Shown: positions 1 to 6,024 of the stretch, one piece after another
Layout of the letters: the number at the start of each line of letters is the position of its first letter
Position numbering within the stretch: position 1 is the stretch's first letter
Origin: an uncultured Gammaproteobacteria bacterium
Lineage (GTDB): Bacteria > Pseudomonadota > Gammaproteobacteria > GCA-001735895
Assembly: GCA_937980285.1 (NCBI GenBank)
Contig: CALJQI010000446.1
Location: 1 to 10,968 of the forward strand
Direction of reading: 5' to 3'
DNA: 10,968 bases
The notes under the pieces: generated by a model
Told to the model about the DNA's origin: nothing
Seen by the model: the letters and a program-made list of their open reading frames with translations, nothing else
The model's database searches: none
Program-made: the position numbers and the translations under genes

Positions 1-159
1 GACGGCAGTCGCGGCAGCGATACGCCGAATCCGCATGTGCCGGCGTACTTTTCGCCCAGCCTGGCCTTGCGAATCGTCATCGAGATCGGACAGGACGGCA
101 GTGTCAAAGCCTTTTACGAACAGGAAGAGCCGGGCAGGGGCACGATGTTTGACATCTAG
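1..159 (+). CDS. C-terminal fragment, possible histidine-kinase-like ATPase tail
   Basis: An open frame runs from the first base of the window to a TAG at 157-159 and gives 52 residues, so this is the 3' end of a gene that begins upstream. The segment around residues 20-52 (SLALRIVIEIG, then a short strand, then EEPGRGTMFDI) lines up with the end of the HATPase_c domain of sensor histidine kinases, where GLGLAIV-x-IV is followed by a strand and then SEPGKGTTF. The PGRGT turn is well kept, but the glycines of the GLGLA (G2) box are replaced by SLALR, so ATP binding may be weakened or lost. The match is from pattern recognition over about 35 residues only. The fragment could belong to a hybrid sensor or another GHKL-type protein. 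The next gene starts about 150 nt downstream, so they are probably separate units. Confidence 0.45.
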   Translation, partial: DGSRGSDTPNPHVPAYFSPSLALRIVIEIGQDGSVKAFYEQEEPGRGTMFDI

Positions 160-306
160 CCCGCACGAACCGCCACCAGGTGAGTGCGTAGCCGCATTCT
201 GCGCCCATCACGGAAATGGCTCGTTACAGCAATAATCGGAGAGTTTTCTGGCGCCGACGTCGCTAATCTGGCCGCAGTCAAAGTAAAGCGGAGTATGATT
301 GGACCG
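160..306. other. Intergenic region before the Ada-like gene
   Basis: This 147-nt gap separates the kinase-like fragment from the Ada-like gene. I looked for a hairpin plus T run after the TAG at 159 and for paired -35/-10 hexamers and found none that stand out. The frame of the Ada-like gene is open here back to a GTG at 184, so part of it could be coding if a longer start is used. Confidence 0.4.
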
Positions 307-1170
307 ATGACACAACATAACGATAAAACCCTGCAAAAATTCGTCGCGCTGGCGCGATTCATCGCCGATAACGCCGATAATCGTCTCACCCTGGAGACAC
401 TGTCGGCGCGCGTACACCTGTCGTCGTCGCGCATGCAGCGGGTATTCAAGTCGATTTTCGGCGTGTCGCCAAAGAAATTCCAGCAGGCGGCGCGCAGCGA
501 GCGTTTCAGGCAGCTGTTACGTGACGGCGTCGATATCACCGACGCCATTTTCGAATCGGGCTACGGTTCCACCAGCCGGGTTTACGGTCAGACCATGCAT
601 AACATCGGCATGACACCTGGAAGTTATCGCGCCGGCGGCGCCGGCGAACGCATTACCTGGGCCTGCCGCCCGACCGTGCTGGGACCTATCCTGATGGCCG
701 CCACCGACCGCGGCGTCTGTTTCGCCCAGTTCGGTGACGATCAGGATGCGCTGCTGACGCAGCTGCGACGGGAGTTTCCGCGCGCACAGCTGGAACGCTT
801 CGATAGCGATGGCGATGGCAGGCTCGAGCACTGGATTGACGCGCTTAACGGCTACATCCAGAATAAGCAGCCGCGTCCGGAGTTACCGCTCGATCTCAGG
901 GGTACCGCTTTCCAGATCAAGGTCTGGGAATTTTTGCTGAGCCTGGGCGACGGCGAAGTCGTCAGCTACTCCGAGCTGGCGCAGGCGATCGACAAGCCCA
1001 AAGCGGTACGCGCGGCGGCCTCGGCCTGCGGCGCCAACAAGGTCGCGGTGCTGGTGCCCTGTCATCGGATCCTGCGCGGTGACGGCGGTCTCGGCGGATA
1101 TCGCTGGGGGCTTGCGCGTAAACGCGCCCTGCTCGATGCCGAAAGAGCGCGTAAAGCACCGGCTCGATAA
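307..1170 (+). CDS. AraC-HTH / methylated-DNA-protein-cysteine methyltransferase fusion (Ada-like)
   Basis: This predicted cytoplasmic protein of 287 residues repairs O6-alkylguanine by irreversible alkyl transfer to its own cysteine. Residues about 15-110 form an AraC-type double helix-turn-helix (TLETLSARVHLSSSRMQRVFK, in the first HTH, then FESGYGSTSRVY and the GMTPGSYR end). Residues about 113-190 match the methyltransferase N-terminal ribonuclease-like domain. Residues about 203-285 are the DNA-binding catalytic domain with the active-site motif PCHRI (Cys252) and GGLGGYRWGL downstream. The N-terminal zinc domain of E. coli Ada, which senses methylphosphotriesters through a four-cysteine site, is absent. 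Whether it still works as an alkylation-induced activator is therefore open. I chose ATG 307 because homologues have only a short leader before the HTH. ATG 295 (a GGAG lies one base before it) and GTG 184 are in-frame alternatives. Neither has a convincing Shine-Dalgarno at normal spacing. Function is firm; regulation is inferred. Confidence 0.9.
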   Translation: MTQHNDKTLQKFVALARFIADNADNRLTLETLSARVHLSSSRMQRVFKSIFGVSPKKFQQAARSERFRQLLRDGVDITDAIFESGYGSTSRVYGQTMHNIGMTPGSYRAGGAGERITWACRPTVLGPILMAATDRGVCFAQFGDDQDALLTQLRREFPRAQLERFDSDGDGRLEHWIDALNGYIQNKQPRPELPLDLRGTAFQIKVWEFLLSLGDGEVVSYSELAQAIDKPKAVRAAASACGANKVAVLVPCHRILRGDGGLGGYRWGLARKRALLDAERARKAPAR

Positions 1171-1261
1171 CATCAAAACAGGCAAGTAATTGAAATGAGG
1201 CAGAATCGCGTCAGCCCGGCGAATGCAGCCCGCGGCTTATTGCAGGGCACCGGGAAATCCC

Positions 1262-2191
1262 TTGCTGCTTGATATTCTCAATATCGTCGCGCCGGTTTTC
1301 CTCGTCGTCGGCGCGGGTTACGTCGCGGTCAAAAGCGGCTTGTTTACCGCCGAACCGATCGATGAACTGATGAAGTTCGCGATCCAGATCGCGATCCCCT
1401 GCCTGTTGTTTCGCGCGACTTCGACCATCGACCTGTCCGCGGCCTTCGACTGGCGCATGCTGCTGGCCTACTACTGCGCCGCCGGCGCGACTTTCGTGAC
1501 CGCCTATTTTGTCGTCAAAAACTTTTTCAGGCGCCGCCCCGGAGAGGCGGTCGGCGTTGCTTTCGCGGCCCTGTTCTCCAACCTGGTGTTGCTCGGCCTG
1601 CCGATTTCGGAGCGCGCCTGGGGCGGCGATCACCTGGCGCCCGGTTTCGCGCTGGTGTCGGTGAACGCGCCGATATGCTACCTGATCGGGATCAGCGCGA
1701 TGGAAATGCTGCGCGCCGATGGGCGCGGGCTGGCGGAAACGCTGCGCGTCGTGCTGAAGGCGATGTTTCGCAACAGCCTGATGATCGGCATAGGGCTTGG
1801 TTTTTTCGTTAACATAAGCGGGCTGGCCTTGCCCGGTTCGTTGATCGGCGCGCTCGACTTACTGGCGCGCGCCTCGCTGCCGGTCGCGTTGTTCGCGCTC
1901 GGCGGCGTGCTGACACGCTTTGCGCTGTCGAAATCGCTGGGCGAAGCCAGCCTGATCTCGGTATTGTCGCTGCTGGTCCAGCCCGCTATTACCCTGTTGC
2001 TCGGTCAGTTACTGCAGTTACCGGAAAGCGTGACCCGTTCGATAGTTCTGATGTCGGCCGTGGCGCCAGGTCTGAACGCCTACCTGTTCGCCAGCATGTA
2101 CAATCGCGGCCTGGATGCGGCCGCCAGCACCGTGTTACTGGCGACGGTGCTATCGGTATTCAGCGTCAGCGGCTGGCTGCTTGTACTATAA
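1262..2191 (+). CDS. AEC family transporter (auxin efflux carrier-like permease)
   Basis: This is an inner-membrane secondary transporter of the auxin efflux carrier (AEC) family, whose bacterial members move organic acids such as malonate, malate or lactate, or substrates still unknown. The protein is almost entirely hydrophobic, with about ten membrane segments. It carries family hallmarks: the N-terminal ILNIVAPVFLVVGAGY, the central SNLVLLGLPI motif, the inner RASLPVALFALGG segment, and the C-terminal APGLNAYLFASMY followed by STVLLATVLSVFS. I prefer the TTG at 1262, which gives 309 residues, the usual family length, and puts the first membrane helix at the N-terminus. GGGA about 5 nt upstream could be its ribosome site. 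ATG 1223 is in frame and would add 13 residues unlike the family. It lies about 90 nt after the Ada-like gene and ends 7 nt from the convergent GGDEF-EAL gene. The substrate cannot be told from sequence. Confidence 0.9.
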   Translation: MLLDILNIVAPVFLVVGAGYVAVKSGLFTAEPIDELMKFAIQIAIPCLLFRATSTIDLSAAFDWRMLLAYYCAAGATFVTAYFVVKNFFRRRPGEAVGVAFAALFSNLVLLGLPISERAWGGDHLAPGFALVSVNAPICYLIGISAMEMLRADGRGLAETLRVVLKAMFRNSLMIGIGLGFFVNISGLALPGSLIGALDLLARASLPVALFALGGVLTRFALSKSLGEASLISVLSLLVQPAITLLLGQLLQLPESVTRSIVLMSAVAPGLNAYLFASMYNRGLDAAASTVLLATVLSVFSVSGWLLVL

Positions 2192-2198
2192 GCCGGCG

Positions 2199-3476
2199 TT
2201 AGCGAACGGCCTGCTTCGAAGCGCCGCGCTCGAATTCGTCCAGCCACTGAACGAATGCTTCCTGCGGCATCGGCCTGGCGAGGTGGTAACCCTGGGCGAT
2301 ATCGCAGCCCAGCTGCTGTAGCGCGGCGAAGGTCATTTCGTCCTCGATGCCCTCGGCGACGACCTTGAGTTCGAAACCCTGCGCCATCTTTATCACGGTT
2401 TTGACGATGTGCTGGTCCATCTTGTTTTCCAGCATGTAGCGCACGAAAGACTGGTCGATTTTCAGTTCGTTGGCGGGGATGTTTTTAAAATAGGCCATCG
2501 ACGAGTAACCGGTACCGAAATCGTCGATGGATATGTTAACGCCCAGGGCCCTGAGCTCTTGCAGCGACTGGACGCTGGCGGATACGTCTTCGAGTAGCGC
2601 GCTTTCGGTGATTTCCAGGGTCAGGCGGCCATGGTCGACGCCGTAAATACTCAACGCGTTTTCCACGGTTTCGACCAGACCCGGTTCGGCGAGGGTCTTT
2701 GTAGAGATGTTAACCGCAACCTTCAGCTTTGCCGGCCATTGTTTCGTTGCCCACAGCGCGGCGTTGATGGTCCAGCGGGTGATTTCGAAAATATTGCCGC
2801 ATTGCTCGGCGACGGGAATGAAGATTTCCGGCCGAATGAAACCGCGCTCGCCGTTTTGCCAGCGAATCAGCGCCTCGGCGCCAAAAAGCTCGCCGTTGTC
2901 CATATCGATTTGCGGTTGAAAGTAGAGCTCGAACTGGTTCTGGTCGACCGCCTGTCGCAGGTCGGATTCGATATCCCAGCGGCCTGCACGCTGGGCCTGG
3001 ATTTCACTCGAATAAACGGCATAGGATTCGACGCTTTGATGCGTATCGTTTAACGCTGTTTCGGCTTTGATCGCCAACTCGTCGGCATCGACGGCGTGGT
3101 CGGGATATAGCGCGATGCCGACACTGGCGCCCAGCCTGATCTTTTGATCGTCGATCATGAACGGCTCGTCCAGGCTACCCAGCAGCTTGATCGCCGCCAG
3201 CGTCGCATGCCCCTCGTTGAGCACTTGCGGCAACAACATGGCGAAATCGGAATTGCCGATACGTGCTATATGGTCGTTGTCGCGCGACAGTTCCCCGAGG
3301 CGCTCGAAAAACCTGCTCAGCAGCAGGTCACCGGCGGCATAGCCGTGAGCGATGTTGAATTGCCGGAACTGCCTGATGTTTATAACCAGCAGGGCCAGCT
3401 TGCCCTGACGCTCGCGCTGCTGCTCGATCGACGATCTCAATCGATCGAAAAATGATTCGCGGCTGCCGATGTCCAT
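2199..3476 (-). CDS. Degenerate GGDEF plus intact EAL domain protein (c-di-GMP phosphodiesterase)
   Basis: This 425-residue predicted cytoplasmic protein has a GGDEF domain at about 8-160 and an EAL domain at about 168-415, with no membrane segment. EAL domains hydrolyse c-di-GMP to pGpG. The expected catalytic and metal-binding residues are visible: E201 in EALIRW, N256 in VNIS, E288 in LEITES, D318-D319 in DDFGTGYSS, K339 in LKIDQSF, E375 in AEG and Q395 before GYHLARPM. The EAL domain is therefore probably active. The GGDEF motif is replaced by GNSDF (74-78), so cyclase activity is unlikely. An RxxD I-site (R65-D68) stands exactly five residues before it, so the domain may bind c-di-GMP or GTP to control the EAL domain. 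It starts 20 nt after the HD-GYP gene and is probably co-transcribed. ATG 3474-3476 follows a weak AGGT-type ribosome site. No PAS or REC input domain is present. Confidence 0.93.
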   Translation of the reverse strand: MDIGSRESFFDRLRSSIEQQRERQGKLALLVINIRQFRQFNIAHGYAAGDLLLSRFFERLGELSRDNDHIARIGNSDFAMLLPQVLNEGHATLAAIKLLGSLDEPFMIDDQKIRLGASVGIALYPDHAVDADELAIKAETALNDTHQSVESYAVYSSEIQAQRAGRWDIESDLRQAVDQNQFELYFQPQIDMDNGELFGAEALIRWQNGERGFIRPEIFIPVAEQCGNIFEITRWTINAALWATKQWPAKLKVAVNISTKTLAEPGLVETVENALSIYGVDHGRLTLEITESALLEDVSASVQSLQELRALGVNISIDDFGTGYSSMAYFKNIPANELKIDQSFVRYMLENKMDQHIVKTVIKMAQGFELKVVAEGIEDEMTFAALQQLGCDIAQGYHLARPMPQEAFVQWLDEFERGASKQAVR

Positions 3477-3496
3477 GTGTTCAGACCTGCGCCGCG

Positions 3497-4729
3497 TTAT
3501 AGATAAAACTGCTGTGGATCGATGCCGTAGATGCCGGGATCGACGCTCTTGATGATTTTCAGCGGGTTGCCATCTTCGTCGTCTTCGATTTTATAGGTAT
3601 CGATGATGTCGAACTGGGCATAGGGATTTTTGTCGCTGTCGAGAATCAGCATGATCTTCGGGCGTAGCCGCCATACCCGGTGATGTGCCACGATGACACC
3701 GATACGGCCGTCGCTGAGCTCGATGATGGTGCCTACCGGGTAGATGCCGACCACCTGGATAAACTGCTCGACCAGTTCTAGCTGGAAATCGATGTTGCTC
3801 CAGTCGTATAACTTCCGCACGGCGTCGTGCGGCGAAATCGCTGACATATAAACCCGATCGGAAATCATCGCGTCGTAACAGTCGATAATGCCGGCCATTT
3901 TTCCGAACAGCGGAATCTTGTCGCCGCTGAGGCCTTTGGGATAGCCGCTGCCGTTATGACGTTCGTGATGGGTCGCTACCATCTCGATCACATCGTCGTT
4001 TATACCTTCGATCGAGCTGACGATTTCGACGCTGTAGTCGACATGCTTTTGCACCAGCTTGTACTCGGTCGGATTGTATCGGTTCGGATTCTGCAACAGC
4101 TTTTCCGGCAGCTTCACCTTGCCGACATCGAACAAAAGCGCGCCGACCGCGAGCGACAGCAAATCTTTCTTCGGTAAACCCAGGCTGCGGCCGAATGCAA
4201 CCGCCCAGATCGATGAGCTGACCGAGTGGTTGTAGGTATAGTTGTCGCGGGTTTTCATCATGGTCAGCCAGGAAAACGCATCCGGGTTGCGCACGATGCT
4301 CTCCACCATCGGCGTAACCGCCTTGCGCAGCATCGGCATTTTCAAGTTTTCGTTGTTGGAGATGTCTTTCATGACATCGTCGACGCACTCGGCCAGCGCC
4401 TTGTGATTTTCAAGCGCGGTGTTCATCTCGCTTTTGAATTCGGAAATGTCCTGGTAGATTCTGGGCTTGATGCCTGTCAGCTTCTGTTTTATCTCCGTGT
4501 CGCTTAGATCGCCGTTTTGTCGTGAATCGGCGCCGTTGTCGAGCTTGCTTTTTTCGACATCGATATAAACGAATTCGGCGTATTGCTGCAATTTGTCGAT
4601 ATCTTGCTGCGTTTTGATATGAAAGCCCTGGATCTTGTAGGGCGTATCCAGCCAGGGGCGATCTAGTCGCGCCACGTACATGCCCTCGAGCAGATCCGGA
4701 ATGCGTACTTTGATTTGGTTGATAGGCAT
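3497..4729 (-). CDS. DUF3391 / HD-GYP domain protein with altered HD motif
   Basis: This is a 410-residue predicted cytoplasmic protein. Residues about 4-130 form the DUF3391 region often found before HD-GYP domains (VRIPDLLEGMYVARLDRPW near the start). The HD-GYP domain spans about 150-325, and a C-terminal segment (about 328-365, with GRIGVIV) is typical of this subgroup. HD-GYP enzymes degrade c-di-GMP at a two- or three-metal centre. Visible family residues are H168, H229, H254-H255 (HHERHNGSGYP, GYP at 262-264) and D283. The HD dyad itself reads FDVGK (F200-D201), so one metal-binding histidine is missing. Catalysis may be impaired, leaving a binding or regulatory role, or this may be a subfamily variant. 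ATG 4727-4729 has GGGA about 8 nt upstream. The GGDEF-EAL gene follows after 20 nt. A sigma-28-like promoter lies about 70 nt upstream. Confidence 0.92.
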   Translation of the reverse strand: MPINQIKVRIPDLLEGMYVARLDRPWLDTPYKIQGFHIKTQQDIDKLQQYAEFVYIDVEKSKLDNGADSRQNGDLSDTEIKQKLTGIKPRIYQDISEFKSEMNTALENHKALAECVDDVMKDISNNENLKMPMLRKAVTPMVESIVRNPDAFSWLTMMKTRDNYTYNHSVSSSIWAVAFGRSLGLPKKDLLSLAVGALLFDVGKVKLPEKLLQNPNRYNPTEYKLVQKHVDYSVEIVSSIEGINDDVIEMVATHHERHNGSGYPKGLSGDKIPLFGKMAGIIDCYDAMISDRVYMSAISPHDAVRKLYDWSNIDFQLELVEQFIQVVGIYPVGTIIELSDGRIGVIVAHHRVWRLRPKIMLILDSDKNPYAQFDIIDTYKIEDDEDGNPLKIIKSVDPGIYGIDPQQFYL

Positions 4730-4801
4730 TAACTTTTTCCCAGGGCTTGTCGGAACTTCATCGATCGCCGGGCGCTTTAAAACCTGCGGCGACTGTTAAC
4801 C

Positions 4802-4828
4802 GTATCGGCAACAAAACCGTTTAGTTGA
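4802..4828 (-). promoter_or_regulatory. Candidate sigma-28 (FliA) promoter for the HD-GYP / GGDEF-EAL pair
   Basis: Read on the minus strand, TCAAC (4828-4824) is followed after 14 nt by GCCGATAC (4809-4802). The flagellar sigma-28 consensus is TAAAG or TCAAG, then 14 nt, then GCCGATAA. The -10 part matches 7 of 8 positions and the spacing is exact; the -35 part has 4 of 5 against the TCAAG form. The start would fall near 4795, giving a leader of about 65 nt before the ATG at 4729. Motility control of c-di-GMP genes is common, which fits. No flagellar gene is in the window, so this remains a sequence-only prediction. Confidence 0.5.
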
Positions 4829-4864
4829 GGCACATTGATAAAGAATCTGAGCCACCGGCGGGCT

Positions 4865-4893
4865 TCATTCGCTGCCGGCATCCGAGCTATAAT
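4865..4893 (+). promoter_or_regulatory. Candidate sigma-70 promoter for azlCD
   Basis: A perfect -10 hexamer TATAAT (4888-4893) is preceded at exactly 17 nt by TTCATT (4865-4870), a weak -35 with three of six consensus bases. Transcription would start near 4900 and leave a leader of about 75 nt before ATG 4976. This position also argues against the earlier in-frame ATG at 4835, which would lie upstream of the start. Confidence 0.5.
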
Positions 4894-4975
4894 CGGTCGG
4901 CCTCGCATGGTACCCGTCAGGCCGGGCTTAACCGATTCGAAGCAGGGCTGGATTAGAGGTAGAGGGCGTACTCAT

Positions 4976-5698
4976 ATGATGCAAACCAGCGGCCGCGGCC
5001 GTGTCCTGCGCAAGGCGCTGCTGGATTCGCTTTCGTTGCCGGCTTTCATCCTGCTGTCGACGATGATGGGATTCGGCTCGCTCGCCCGCAGCACCGGCTT
5101 CGCGCCCGAAATGGCCGCGCTGGCGACCGCTTTTATCTGGGGTTTGCCGGGGCAACTGGCGATGGTGGAATTGACCGCTACCGGGCAGGGCGTGATCGCG
5201 ATCGTGTTCGCCTGCTCGCTGGCCAATGCCCGCTTTTTCCCGATGGTGGTGTCGTTCATTCCCGCGATGAGTCGTGAAAGGAGCGGATTCGCGGCGCTGG
5301 TCCTGTATGCCCAGCTGCTGTCGATAAATTCCTGGGCGATGTGCCTGAAACAGTTTCCGCATATAGATCCCGCCTACCGGCGACTCTACTATGTCGCCTT
5401 CGCGCTGACGATACTCGGCGCCGCGGTTGCCGGCACCCTGCTGGGGTACCATGTCTCGGCGGTGTTGCCGCGGCCGCTGGTGCTGGGGCTGATATTCTTG
5501 AGTCCGCTATTCTTCGCGCTGGTGCTATCGGCGGTTAGCGGCGCCTGCGAGCGCGCCTCGCTGCTGCTCGGTTGCGCGGTGGTGCCGGTTGCGCACCAGT
5601 TTTTCCCCGCGGTGGACCTGTTGTTCACCGGCCTGGTTGGCGGCAGTGCCGGGTTCCTGCTGGGCCGGGTGCCGCGCATCGGACGGATACTTTCGTGA
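4976..5698 (+). CDS. azlC: AzlC family protein (branched-chain amino acid exporter, large subunit)
   Basis: AzlC-type proteins (YgaZ in E. coli) form, with a small AzlD/YgaH partner, an inner-membrane exporter of branched-chain amino acids or their analogues. This 240-residue protein is hydrophobic and shows family features: an N-terminal helix followed by MGFGSLARSTGF (31-42), a second segment with IWGLPGQLAMVEL (54-66), and SLANARFFPMVVSFIPAMS (81-99), matching the family's NxR and P positions. Further membrane segments lie at about 137-160, 166-190, 193-208 and 212-230. I chose ATG 4976 because AGAGGG stands about 9 nt upstream and the length is then normal. ATG 4835 in the same frame would add 47 arginine-rich residues unlike the family. 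The stop overlaps the GTG of the downstream azlD by 4 nt, so the two are translationally coupled. Actual substrate is not determined. Confidence 0.88.
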   Translation: MMQTSGRGRVLRKALLDSLSLPAFILLSTMMGFGSLARSTGFAPEMAALATAFIWGLPGQLAMVELTATGQGVIAIVFACSLANARFFPMVVSFIPAMSRERSGFAALVLYAQLLSINSWAMCLKQFPHIDPAYRRLYYVAFALTILGAAVAGTLLGYHVSAVLPRPLVLGLIFLSPLFFALVLSAVSGACERASLLLGCAVVPVAHQFFPAVDLLFTGLVGGSAGFLLGRVPRIGRILS

Positions 5699-6024
5699 CC
5701 ACCGAGACCCTGTGGATCATCGTGCTGGGCTGCTCCGCGGCGACCTTCGCCTGGCGTCTGCTGGGCGTGGCCGTGGTGCGAAAAATCAATCCCGAGGGCG
5801 CTATCTTCAAATGGATTACCTGCGTCTCCTACGCGATGGTGGCGGGGCTGGTGTTTCGCATGCTGATGATGCCGGAGAGCGAACTCGCCAGCGTGTCTTT
5901 GCCGATACGCATCGGCGCGGTGGCGATCGCCTTCGCGGCGTATTTTCTGTTCAGCCGCCGGCTGGTGGCGGGGGTTCTGGCGGGTGGTCTGAGCCTGTCG
6001 GCGCTGGTGCACTGGCTTTCTTGA
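5695..6024 (+). CDS. azlD: AzlD family protein (branched-chain amino acid exporter, small subunit)
   Basis: This 109-residue membrane protein is the expected partner of AzlC. It starts at a GTG that shares the GTGA overlap with the azlC stop, the usual arrangement for this pair. It has about three to four membrane segments (5-26, 41-58, 71-86, 90-107). The first segment ends TFAWRLLGV (17-25), matching the conserved T-x-x-x-R of AzlD proteins. Length is within the family norm of about 100-110. The identification rests mainly on its position directly after azlC, together with size and topology, since AzlD sequences diverge strongly. The last 74 nt are antisense to the end of tctA, so transcription from both sides meets here. 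Confidence 0.85.
   Translation: MTTETLWIIVLGCSAATFAWRLLGVAVVRKINPEGAIFKWITCVSYAMVAGLVFRMLMMPESELASVSLPIRIGAVAIAFAAYFLFSRRLVAGVLAGGLSLSALVHWLS

Noticed and set aside
2631..3053. Plus-strand open frame (140 codons) opposite the GGDEF-EAL gene
   Set aside because: No recognisable domain, and fully covered by the EAL coding sequence with its catalytic motifs.
3424..3448. Repeated TCGATCGA near the 5' end of the GGDEF-EAL gene
   Set aside because: Two short copies inside coding sequence are explained by Arg/Ser/Ile codons; there is no array or regular spacing.
4835..4975. N-terminal extension of azlC from ATG 4835
   Set aside because: It adds 47 arginine-rich residues unlike AzlC. A TATAAT-type promoter lies inside it, and a good ribosome site precedes ATG 4976.
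5389..6012. Minus-strand open frame (207 codons) opposite azlC and azlD
   Set aside because: Arg/Gln/His-rich shadow product; the AzlC and AzlD reading is supported by family motifs and the GTGA overlap.
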